The notes beneath the pieces were generated by a model, which was not told the DNA's origin, did not search any database, and worked only from the letters and a program-made list of their open reading frames with translations. From Undibacterium sp. 5I1 (GTDB lineage: Bacteria; Pseudomonadota; Gammaproteobacteria; Burkholderiales; Burkholderiaceae_D), in the NCBI RefSeq assembly GCF_034314085.1, contig NZ_JAVIWI010000001.1, positions 1,488,001 through 1,552,000 on the forward strand: a stretch of DNA of 64,000 nucleotides. Direction: 5' to 3'. The position numbers and the translations under genes are program-made. Positions 8,976 to 16,479 of this stretch are shown here, one piece after another. How positions within the stretch are numbered: the stretch's first letter is position 1; each line of letters begins with the position of its first letter.

Positions 8976-10145
8976 ATGACTTCTTTCAATCCCCCATTGC
9001 AACTCAGCTCTAAATTGCCCGACGTCGGCATGACGATTTTTTCGATTATGTCGGCTTTGGCTGCGGAGAAAAATGCGGTCAATCTGGGGCAAGGCTTTCC
9101 TGATTTTGATTGCGATCCTGCTTTGCTGGATGCAGTCAGTAGTGCGATGCGCCATGGGCATAATCAGTACCCGCCAATGCCTGGTCTACCGCTATTACGG
9201 GCCGAAATTGCTAAAAAAATCTACGCAATTTATGGCCATAGCTATGATCCGGTAACAGAAATCACCGTCACTGCGGGTGCAACTCAGGGCATATTGACGA
9301 TTTTGCTGGCTTGCGTACACGCTGGTGACGAAGTGATCGTGATTGAACCTGCCTATGACAGCTATGTGCCAGCCATCCGCTTAGCTGGCGGCGTGCCGGT
9401 ATTGGTGTCGATGGAACTAGGCACGGACGGTTACAGCATTCCCTGGGACAAGCTAGCTGCCAAGATCACAGATAAAACCCGTCTGATCATGCTGATCTCG
9501 CCGCACAATCCCACCGGATTTGTGCTGAGTCCGGCAGATATTCAGTCGCTAACCGAGATTGTGCGCAACACCAAGGTGCTGATTGCATCGGATGAAGTGT
9601 ATGAGCATATGGTATTTGACGGCTTGCGTCATGAGTCTCTTGCGCGTTACGAAGAACTGGCGGCTCGCAGCTTTATTATCTCCAGCTTCGGCAAAACCTA
9701 TCATGTCACTGGCTGGAAAGTAGGTTATGTCACCGCCCCGGTCGCACTGATGCAAGAATTCCGCAAAGTGCATCAATTTAATGTATTCACTGTCAATACG
9801 CCAATGCAATTGGGACTGGCGCACTATTTAGCAAATCCTGCACCGTATCTGGACTTGCCTGCGTTCTATCAGCAAAAACGGGATTTTTTCCGTGACGGTT
9901 TAAAAAACTCCCGCTTTAAGTTGCTGCCAGCACAAGGAACTTACTTCCAATGTGTCGATTATTCAGCGATTTCTGATCAGTCAGAGCTGGATTTTGCACG
10001 CTGGTTGACCAGCGAAATAGGTGTGGCAGCGATTCCACTGTCCGGCTTTTACCAGCAGGCAAACGAATCCGGGATTGTACGGTTTTGCTTTGCTAAGCAA
10101 GAGCAGACCTTGCATGCCGCATTGCAACGCCTGCAGGAAATATAA
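8976..10145 (+). CDS. Class I/II pyridoxal-phosphate aminotransferase, methionine aminotransferase type
   Basis: A 389-residue PLP-dependent transaminase resembling YbdL-type methionine aminotransferases and kynurenine aminotransferases. I chose the ATG at 8976 (MTSFNPPLQLSSKLPDVGMTIFSIMSALA) over an upstream TTG because the family N-terminus begins there and the TTG lies inside an inverted repeat. Visible motifs: NLGQGFPDF, TAGATQGI, PHNPTGFVLS, DEVYEHMVFD, the PLP lysine in SSFGKTYHVTGWKVGY, and the substrate-carboxylate arginine in GIVRFCFAK. It probably transfers the amino group of methionine or aromatic/kynurenine-type substrates to a keto acid in the cytoplasm; exact specificity is not visible. 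A diverged copy of its last 40 codons occurs 1.2 kb downstream (11251-11373). Confidence 0.88.
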   Translation: MTSFNPPLQLSSKLPDVGMTIFSIMSALAAEKNAVNLGQGFPDFDCDPALLDAVSSAMRHGHNQYPPMPGLPLLRAEIAKKIYAIYGHSYDPVTEITVTAGATQGILTILLACVHAGDEVIVIEPAYDSYVPAIRLAGGVPVLVSMELGTDGYSIPWDKLAAKITDKTRLIMLISPHNPTGFVLSPADIQSLTEIVRNTKVLIASDEVYEHMVFDGLRHESLARYEELAARSFIISSFGKTYHVTGWKVGYVTAPVALMQEFRKVHQFNVFTVNTPMQLGLAHYLANPAPYLDLPAFYQQKRDFFRDGLKNSRFKLLPAQGTYFQCVDYSAISDQSELDFARWLTSEIGVAAIPLSGFYQQANESGIVRFCFAKQEQTLHAALQRLQEI

Positions 10146-10230
10146 ATACTTAGATAGAGTATATTTACGGCACCTTTTATATACATGCACGTAGGTGCTA
10201 TATTTAACCATACTCCCTATTTTTTTAATC
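10145..10230 (-). repeat. Interspersed intergenic element, copy 2 (variant left end)
   Basis: Read on the minus strand, the right half follows the family pattern: a central hairpin GCACCT/AGGTGC (10198 down to 10170) and a right hairpin with AATATACT and AAGTATT, the arm-to-AGTAT distance being 25 against 26 in full copies. The left box is inverted: CATACTCCCTATTTTTTT occurs on the plus strand at 10209-10226. It starts at the stop codon of the aminotransferase. The central stem differs entirely in sequence from other copies yet still pairs. Confidence 0.6.
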
Positions 10231-10390
10231 CCCTTTCTATTTCCCTTTGGCTTTTCTGCTGGTTTTCACCAATACGGGCTATCGGTCAAATATTGCATTT
10301 CATCCCGAAGATTTTGTGCTTTGTCGCTTCACATCTAATTTCAAATTGTCATTCGTATAATCTCAGGATTTTCAACCTGTGGATTCAATT

Positions 10391-11239
10391 ATGCTATTAC
10401 GCTTAACTCTCGCTTTCGTCGCATTCGCCATATCACTCAATACATATGCACAAAGCAGAATCGAAAAGATCAACAATCACAATATTGAAGTGTTGCAGAT
10501 TGAGACTACCAAATCCAAAGCCATCGTCGTATTTGAAAACGGATCACGCGAAACTCTGGATAAGTGGAGCAAAGTTATTGAAGATATTAAAAACGAGGCG
10601 ACCGTATTTGCCTACAACCGTCCCGGCTATGGCAAAAGTGATGAAACGGAAGCGCTACGTGATGGCCGAACGATTGTGGAAGAACTACGCAAGACTTTGC
10701 AACACCAAGGCTTAAAACCACCTTATCTGCTGGTTGGTCATTCATTAGGCGGGTTGTACATGCAGCTATTTGCCCGGATGTATCCCCAGGACGTTGCGGG
10801 TGTTGTTCTGGTTGATGCCATCTATCCTGGCGTCATCAAAAAAACAGCCGACTTCCCGCTTTATACCCGAATTGCCAAACAGATCTTTTTTAGTACAGTA
10901 ATTAATCACGAGATAGACCAAATCTTCAATACCGGCGAAGAAGTTCTTGCATTACCATGGGCAAATAAAATTCCTGTAGAGCGACTGTTTAACGTCCCCA
11001 AATCAGCAGGCGCAATTGCTGTCGATTTCGGCGTTACTGATTCTGGCCCCAAACTAGCAGCTATGGTCGAGGGACTTTACCCAAACGCCAACACGACCAT
11101 CGTCGATTCTGACCATCAAATACAAGTCGCCAATCCAGAGGTCGTTGTAGCAGCTATTCGCAGAATAATGACTGCAAAAGCGATCAAGGACTCGATTGCC
11201 AAAACACAGTTAAGCGGCACCGGTGTCGCCGTCCATTGA
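10391..11239 (+). CDS. Secreted alpha/beta hydrolase
   Basis: About 282 residues from the ATG at 10391. A GTG 12 bases earlier is in frame, but the ATG gives a clean signal peptide (MLLRLTLAFVAFAISLNTYAQS). The mature part has the alpha/beta-hydrolase features: YNRPGYGKS after strand 3-4, the nucleophile elbow GHSLGG (Ser118), an acidic residue in VLVDAIYPG, and a C-terminal His in DSDHQIQV. It probably acts as a periplasmic esterase or related hydrolase; the substrate is unknown. It sits alone between two intergenic element copies and directly before a remnant of the aminotransferase gene, so it may have arrived by recombination. Confidence 0.85.
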   Translation: MLLRLTLAFVAFAISLNTYAQSRIEKINNHNIEVLQIETTKSKAIVVFENGSRETLDKWSKVIEDIKNEATVFAYNRPGYGKSDETEALRDGRTIVEELRKTLQHQGLKPPYLLVGHSLGGLYMQLFARMYPQDVAGVVLVDAIYPGVIKKTADFPLYTRIAKQIFFSTVINHEIDQIFNTGEEVLALPWANKIPVERLFNVPKSAGAIAVDFGVTDSGPKLAAMVEGLYPNANTTIVDSDHQIQVANPEVVVAAIRRIMTAKAIKDSIAKTQLSGTGVAVH

Positions 11240-11250
11240 GTGATCGTGAT

Positions 11251-11373
11251 GTGACAGCAATTCTGCTATCGGGCTTTTATCAGCAAGCAAGCGAATCCGA
11301 CATCGTACGGTTTCGTTTTACTAAGCAAGAGCAGACCTTGCAGAAGGCGCTAACTCGTTTGAGTACGCTCTGA
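11251..11373 (+). pseudogene. 3' remnant of an aminotransferase gene
   Basis: Forty codons plus stop translate as VTAILLSGFYQQASES followed by DIVRFRFTKQEQTLQKALTR and LSTL. Compared by eye with the last 40 residues of the intact aminotransferase (ending at 10145), 28 of 40 match and there is no gap, including the VRF...KQEQTL core. There is no start or upstream part of the gene: the frame is preceded by the hydrolase 3' end. It is the tail of a second, diverged aminotransferase copy, left by duplication or by replacement of an older allele. Confidence 0.8.
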
Positions 11374-11460
11374 ATTTGCACCTGAATTCGCACCTAAGTT
11401 AGCATTGAATTAAACATTAGATTGGCGCTATAGCTGACGCCTAAACCGGCATTCAAGCAT

Positions 11461-11560
11461 CATATATACTTACCCACAGTATATTTTAACGTCTAGGTTT
11501 ATTCTGGACAATGAGGCTATTTTTGACACATACTCCCCTTTTTTTAGATATTTTAGGGGA
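11461..11560 (-). repeat. Interspersed intergenic element, copy 3 (variant left end)
   Basis: On the minus strand a central stem GTCCAG/CTAGAC (11509, second arm 14 bases on) and a right hairpin ATATACT...AGTATATAT lie at the canonical spacing (39 against 40). The left box is inverted, with CATACTCCCC on plus at 11529-11538, and is followed by a CCCCT/AGGGG pair (11535-11559). It occupies the convergent gap after the aminotransferase remnant. Confidence 0.6.
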
Positions 11561-11656
11561 TTTATTTATATTGATCTCGCTCTTTAAGCAGCGCAACAAT
11601 AACGCAATATTCGGTGCCAGCCCGGCAACACCATGCAGTGCGCATTATCATTGTTA

Positions 11657-12103
11657 TTACTTTTTCTGCTCGTCCAACTGTTTTTGCTCATTTTTTAATT
11701 TCAACTCAGCATCTAGTTCTTCAATATGCTCTTTGCGTTTATAAGCTTTTGCTTCTACTGAGATACGCTGCAAAATAACAGAATGCTTGCGGCGACTAAG
11801 CTTGGCGTTGTCCAGACAAGAGTTGACGAAAAAACGTTCGTAACAAGTGTGTTGAGTGCGAATATACCAAGCTTGCAATTGTCTTTGGGTTGGCTCTACT
11901 TGGGCTAATGCGGCATCGGCAGCTTCGACGGTTTGAATGGCTTTTGGTGCATACGTCTGATCCAGTTTGCCGACAACACTAGCCAACTCATCCAGCGTCA
12001 AAGGCGGATCTTGTATCTGAGCAGAGGATACTGAGCAAAAACTGAATAAACCAATAGCCAGGACAGACGACAAATAAGTAAATCTGCGGTGAAACGGTGT
12101 CAT
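11657..12103 (-). CDS. Predicted secreted protein of unknown function
   Basis: A 148-residue protein with a signal peptide (FTYLSSVLAIGLFSFCSVSSAQ). The mature part has two cysteines spaced for a disulfide (Cys87 in QHTCYERF, Cys96 in NSCLDNAK) and a highly charged C-terminal helix (ELDAELKLKNEQKQLDEQKK). It probably resides in the periplasm. It lies 21 bases downstream of zapE on the same strand and may be the last gene of that transcript. I do not recognise the family. Confidence 0.75.
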   Translation of the reverse strand: MTPFHRRFTYLSSVLAIGLFSFCSVSSAQIQDPPLTLDELASVVGKLDQTYAPKAIQTVEAADAALAQVEPTQRQLQAWYIRTQHTCYERFFVNSCLDNAKLSRRKHSVILQRISVEAKAYKRKEHIEELDAELKLKNEQKQLDEQKK

Positions 12104-12124
12104 AGATCAAGCTTTCAGAATAAG

Positions 12125-13222
12125 TTAAGTGAGAGTATCAGTACTGTGCCGCTGATCGGTTTCCATGTATTCACGCGATTGCATCTCGATAATACGCGAT
12201 ACGGTACGGTGAAACTCATTCGATAAAGTACCTTGTGTGTACAACTCTTCTGCAGGCACTTCAGCCGACATAATCAGCTTGACCTTGTTATCGTAAAACA
12301 CATCAATCAACCAGGTAAAGCGACGTGCCTCAGACGACATTGCTGCCGACATGCGCGGGACCGAGGACAATATCACGGTATGAAAACGGCTGGCAATTTC
12401 AAGATAATCATTCTGCGAACGGGGGCCGCCACAAAGCGTGCTGAAGTCAAACCACACTGCAGTACCGGCGCGCCGTAAGGCTTTGATGTCCCTGCCCTCA
12501 ATATTGACTCTGGAGTCTTCATCAGCGGTGTCTGCCAGTTTGGAAAATGCTGTGCGTAACGCTTTATCGGTCGCTGCATTGAGCGGTGTGAGATAAGCAT
12601 CCACCTGTTCCAGCGCACGCTTGCGGTAATCGTTACCCGAATCGACATTTAAGACATCTAGCTTGTCTTTCAATAGCGCAATGGTGGGTAACATACGATC
12701 GCGATGCAGTCCGTCTGGATATAAAGTGTCGGGCTGATAGTTGGATGTCATGACAAATGACACGCCGTTTTCAAACAAGGCGTTCAGCAGATTGTATAGG
12801 AGCATGGCATCAGCCACGTCGGATACGTGGAACTCATCAAAGCAAATCAGACGGTATTTTTTAGCAATGCGACGTGCGACTTCATCCAGCGGATCCGCTA
12901 CACCAGTCAACTCATCCAACTGCCGATGGACTGCACGCATAAATTCATGAAAGTGCTGACGAGTTTTACGCACAACTGGCACGACAGAATAAAAGCTGTC
13001 CATCAAAAACGATTTGCCACGCCCTACCCCGCCCCACATATACACGCCGCGTGGTACATCGGGACGGGTGATCAAACGGGTGAACTTGTTGGCGCGCTTG
13101 GATTTGTATTCCACCCATTCATCATAGGATTGTTGCAGCCGATCGACTGCGAGTTGTTGTGCAGCATCCGCTTGAAAACCACGCTTGGTCAGGGCTTCTT
13201 GATAAAACTCTAGAACATTCAT
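12125..13222 (-). CDS. zapE: Cell division protein ZapE (AFG1-family ATPase)
   Basis: A 365-residue AFG1/LACE1-like AAA ATPase. Walker A is GGVGRGKS (64-71), Walker B is LICFDEFHVSD near residue 130, followed by MTSNYQPDTLYPDGLHRDR, where the sensor-like Asn and family signature sit. In gamma/betaproteobacteria ZapE is associated with FtsZ rings at late constriction. It follows lpdA, from which it is separated by a GC-rich inverted repeat (13246-13279), so it may be transcribed separately. Length and N-terminus fit the family. Confidence 0.93.
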   Translation of the reverse strand: MNVLEFYQEALTKRGFQADAAQQLAVDRLQQSYDEWVEYKSKRANKFTRLITRPDVPRGVYMWGGVGRGKSFLMDSFYSVVPVVRKTRQHFHEFMRAVHRQLDELTGVADPLDEVARRIAKKYRLICFDEFHVSDVADAMLLYNLLNALFENGVSFVMTSNYQPDTLYPDGLHRDRMLPTIALLKDKLDVLNVDSGNDYRKRALEQVDAYLTPLNAATDKALRTAFSKLADTADEDSRVNIEGRDIKALRRAGTAVWFDFSTLCGGPRSQNDYLEIASRFHTVILSSVPRMSAAMSSEARRFTWLIDVFYDNKVKLIMSAEVPAEELYTQGTLSNEFHRTVSRIIEMQSREYMETDQRHSTDTLT

Positions 13223-13245
13223 TTTTTACCGCTTAGGAATAAATA

Positions 13246-13279
13246 CGCCGCTGAGAGGATATTTATCCCATCAGCGGCG
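13246..13279 (-). terminator. Inverted repeat between lpdA and zapE
   Basis: CGCCGCTGA (13246-13254) and TCAGCGGCG (13271-13279) form a perfect 9-bp stem with a 16-base loop, 22 bases beyond the lpdA stop on the minus strand. It is followed on that strand by TATTTATTCC. It is likely a terminator or attenuator of the TCA operon. Confidence 0.55.
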
Positions 13280-13301
13280 TCATGTTCAAAAATCGTTCTG
13301 A

Positions 13302-14729
13302 TTAGAAGTTCAACGAACGTTTGTCTACTGCCAACGCCGCCTCTTTAGTCGCTTCCGACAGAGATGGATGTGCGTGACAAATACGGGCGATATCTTCTGC
13401 TGAGGCTTTAAACTCCATTGCTACAACAGCTTCTGCGATCAACTCCGATGCCATTGGACCGACAATGTGTACGCCTAAGATTTCATCCGTCGTCGCATCT
13501 GCCAAGAATTTGACCATCCCGGACGTATCACCTAAAGCACGGGCTCGACCATTCGCCATAAATGGGAATGTGCCAGCTTTGTAAGCAACACCATCTGCCT
13601 TCAACTGTTGCTCAGTGCGGCCAACCCAGGCGATCTCAGGTGAAGTATAAATAACCCACGGAATCGTATTGAAGTTGACATGACCATGCTGACCAGCGAT
13701 GCGCTCAGCAACTGCAACGCCTTCTTCTTCCGCCTTGTGTGCCAGCATAGGGCCACGCACGACGTCACCAACCGCCCAGACATTTGGCAAATTAGTTTTG
13801 CAATCACCATCAACCGCGATAAAACCACGCTCATCGAGTTTTAAACCAACACCATCCGCATTCAAGCCGTTGGTGTTAGGTGTACGACCGATGGAGACGA
13901 TCAATTTATCGAATACCGCTACATGCACAGTACCTTTGTCATCACTGTAATTGACGGTGACGTCGTTCTTACCTTTGACGATCTCGCCAATCTTTACGCC
14001 GAGATTGATGGACAAACCTTGTTTCACAAACAGTTTGTGCGCTTCTTTTGCGATTTGCTCATCCACTGCGCCAAGGAAGGTTGGCAGAGCTTCTAACACA
14101 GTCACATCAGCACCCAGACGACGCCAGACGCTGCCCATTTCCAAACCGATTACACCGGCACCGATGACGCCCAGTTTTTTCGGTACTGCTGGCAACTCTA
14201 AGGCGCCAGTGTTGGACAGAATCAATTCTTCATCAAACTCCGCACCCGGCAAAGCACGTGCATTAGAACCCGTCGCCAGAACGATATGCTTGCCAACGAT
14301 GCTCTCTTCTGTTTTACCTACGACTTTGATTTCATAGCCGCCTTCAACTGCCTTGGTAAAAGACCCGTGACCGTGGAAAAACGTTACTTTGTTCTTCTTA
14401 AAGAGATACACAATACCGTCATTATTTTGCTTAACGATGGTGTTCTTACGTGCCAGCATTTGGCCGATGTTAAGCGCCAGGCCTTTGACTTCGATACCAT
14501 GATCTGCAAAGGAATGGCCGGCATGCTCATAATGCTCGGATGATTGCAGCAAAGCTTTGGAAGGAATGCAACCAACATTGGTGCAGGTGCCGCCTAATGC
14601 TGGCGTACCTTTATCAGTACTCCATGCATCGATACATGCGGTGGAAAAACCGAGCTGTGCTGCACGGATCGCTGCTATATAGCCGCCAGGGCCGCCGCCG
14701 ATAACGACGACATCAAATTGTTTACTCAT
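13302..14729 (-). CDS. lpdA: Dihydrolipoyl dehydrogenase (E3 of 2-oxoglutarate dehydrogenase)
   Basis: A 475-residue flavoprotein that reoxidises dihydrolipoamide on the E2 subunit with NAD+. FAD site GGGPGG (11-16), redox disulfide [13 protein letters not shown] (Cys49, Cys54), NAD-binding [13 protein letters not shown] near 190, and the C-terminal active-site segment HAHPSLSE near 452-459. It stands downstream of sucA and odhB, so it is the dedicated E3 of the 2-oxoglutarate complex. A 39-base gap containing SD-like purines separates it from the SHOCT/PspC gene. Confidence 0.96.
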   Translation of the reverse strand: MSKQFDVVVIGGGPGGYIAAIRAAQLGFSTACIDAWSTDKGTPALGGTCTNVGCIPSKALLQSSEHYEHAGHSFADHGIEVKGLALNIGQMLARKNTIVKQNNDGIVYLFKKNKVTFFHGHGSFTKAVEGGYEIKVVGKTEESIVGKHIVLATGSNARALPGAEFDEELILSNTGALELPAVPKKLGVIGAGVIGLEMGSVWRRLGADVTVLEALPTFLGAVDEQIAKEAHKLFVKQGLSINLGVKIGEIVKGKNDVTVNYSDDKGTVHVAVFDKLIVSIGRTPNTNGLNADGVGLKLDERGFIAVDGDCKTNLPNVWAVGDVVRGPMLAHKAEEEGVAVAERIAGQHGHVNFNTIPWVIYTSPEIAWVGRTEQQLKADGVAYKAGTFPFMANGRARALGDTSGMVKFLADATTDEILGVHIVGPMASELIAEAVVAMEFKASAEDIARICHAHPSLSEATKEAALAVDKRSLNF

Positions 14730-14768
14730 GAATATTTTCCTGATGTGTTCAGATTGTGTTCGCTCTAT

Positions 14769-15104
14769 TTATTCTTCTTCCGGGATAAATATCCATGCAA
14801 GGATATAAGCCACCAGACCAGAACCAAAATAGAAAGTGAACATAACGAAAAGCAAACGCCAGATCCAGGATTCGACTCCGGTAAGTTTGCCAAGACCACC
14901 ACAAATGCCACCTAGCCATTGATCTTTTCTGGACCGGCGGAACTGATTTAATTGATTGATCGTTTGATCAGTGCCAGACCATGATTGTTCAGCACTTTCA
15001 TTCGACGCCAGCAACTTAGCCTTGGCTTGCGCGAATTCGGCATCAGTCAGTGCGCCCGACTGATGCAGTTCGTGCAGACGTTTGATTTCGTCAGCGAAGT
15101 TCAT
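14769..15104 (-). CDS. SHOCT-PspC membrane protein within the TCA operon
   Basis: A 111-residue protein with two modules. Residues about 10-32 (LHELHQSGALTDAEFAQAKAKLL) match the SHOCT motif, here at the N-terminus. Residues about 60-111 match PspC: QWLGGICGGLGKLTGVESWIWRLLFVMF followed by a hydrophobic segment GLVAYILAWIFIPEEE. PspC proteins are inner-membrane stress sensors or effectors; SHOCT modules are thought to mediate oligomerisation. Its ATG lies one base after the odhB stop, so it is almost certainly cotranscribed and probably translationally coupled with odhB. The role inside the 2-oxoglutarate dehydrogenase operon is unknown. Confidence 0.85.
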   Translation of the reverse strand: MNFADEIKRLHELHQSGALTDAEFAQAKAKLLASNESAEQSWSGTDQTINQLNQFRRSRKDQWLGGICGGLGKLTGVESWIWRLLFVMFTFYFGSGLVAYILAWIFIPEEE

Positions 15105-15105
15105 A

Positions 15106-16374
15106 TTACAGATCTAGCAACAAGCGAGCTGGATCTTCCAATGCTTCTTTCATTGCGACCAAACCTAAAACTGCTTCGCGACCATCAATGATACGGTGGT
15201 CGTAAGACATCGCAAGATAGTTCATCGGGCGGATTACAATTTGACCATTTTCAACAACAGCACGGTCTTTAGTTGCATGCACACCTAAGATTGCGGATTG
15301 CGGTGGATTAATAATCGGTGTGGACAACATCGATCCAAAAGTACCACCGTTGGAGATGGAGAACGTACCGCCAGTCAAATCTTCCAGTGTCAGTTTGCCG
15401 TCTTTGGCTTTGGCACCAAATTCACCAATTTTCTTCTCAATCTCAGCAATCGACATTTGATCCGCATTACGCAAGATAGGTACTACTAAACCACGTGGGG
15501 AACCGACTGCAATACCGATATCAAAATAGCCGTGGTACACGATGTCATTGCCATCAACAGAAGCATTAATAACCGGATATTTTTTCAAAGCAGCAACGGC
15601 AGCTTTAACGAAGAAAGACATAAAACCCAGTTTAACGCCATGTTCTTTTTCAAATTTGTCTTTGTACTTATTGCGCAATTCCATAACTGGTGCCATGTTG
15701 ACTTCATTGAAGGTCGTCAAAATCGCATTCATCGATTGAGATTGCAACAAGCGCTCTGCAATACGGGCGCGCAAACGGCTCATTGGCACGCGCTCTTCAG
15801 GGCGATCACCTAAGTTCATTGCCGGCGCATTGACTTGCTGCAAAGCTGGCTTGCTTGCAACTGGTGCTGCGATTGGCGCAACTACTGGTGCAGTCGCTGT
15901 AACGGCAGGTTTTGCAACTGCGGCTAAGGCGTCGCCTTTGGTAACGCGACCGTCTTTGCCTGTGCCATCAATTGCACTGGCAGACATATTGTTTTCAGAC
16001 AAAATTTTTGCAGCAGCTGGCATTGCAACACCAGCAGATTTAGCAGCAAGACTATTGATTGCATCAGTTACTGGATCAGTTGTTAAAGCAACTGGGAGTG
16101 CGGTGACTTGGAGCGGACTAACCTTGGCAGATGCGTCAGTATCCAAAATAGCAATGATTTCACCAGCAACCACGGTACTACCGTCTGGTTTGATGATTTG
16201 AGTAATAATACCGGCCTCTGGTGCAGGTAACTCCAGAACAACTTTGTCCGTTTCTACATCAATCAAGTTCTCGTCACGTTCGACGGATTCACCAACTTTT
16301 TTATGCCATGTGAGCAAAGTTGCCTCTGCAACTGACTCGGATAATTGCGGTACTTTTACTTCGATAATTGCCAT
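15106..16374 (-). CDS. odhB: Dihydrolipoyllysine succinyltransferase (E2 of 2-oxoglutarate dehydrogenase)
   Basis: About 422 residues. The start is the ATG at 16374 ([21 protein letters not shown]), with GGAGA six bases upstream; the open frame extends 20 codons further but without family similarity. Domains: one lipoyl domain with the lipoylated Lys in [10 protein letters not shown], an Ala/Pro/Val linker, the E3-binding domain ([31 protein letters not shown]), a second linker, then the catalytic domain ending in [13 protein letters not shown] with the active-site His. It transfers succinyl groups to CoA. Also called sucB. It lies between sucA and the SHOCT/PspC gene. Confidence 0.95.
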   Translation of the reverse strand: MAIIEVKVPQLSESVAEATLLTWHKKVGESVERDENLIDVETDKVVLELPAPEAGIITQIIKPDGSTVVAGEIIAILDTDASAKVSPLQVTALPVALTTDPVTDAINSLAAKSAGVAMPAAAKILSENNMSASAIDGTGKDGRVTKGDALAAVAKPAVTATAPVVAPIAAPVASKPALQQVNAPAMNLGDRPEERVPMSRLRARIAERLLQSQSMNAILTTFNEVNMAPVMELRNKYKDKFEKEHGVKLGFMSFFVKAAVAALKKYPVINASVDGNDIVYHGYFDIGIAVGSPRGLVVPILRNADQMSIAEIEKKIGEFGAKAKDGKLTLEDLTGGTFSISNGGTFGSMLSTPIINPPQSAILGVHATKDRAVVENGQIVIRPMNYLAMSYDHRIIDGREAVLGLVAMKEALEDPARLLLDL

Positions 16375-16479
16375 GTTTTTTCTCCGTTTCGGATATCTGT
16401 TGGGCGCAGCAGCTTCTGCTGCGCCACGGATCACTAATTGATTTATGCGTAATGAATACGCACAGTCAATACAAGATCG

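Noticed and set aside
10185..10406. Open frame of 73 codons before the hydrolase
   Set aside because: It covers element copy 2 and the hydrolase promoter and start; no ribosome-binding site.
10145..11560. Insertion sequence or composite transposon around the hydrolase
   Set aside because: No transposase gene, no long terminal inverted repeats and no target-site duplication could be seen; only the short elements bracket it.
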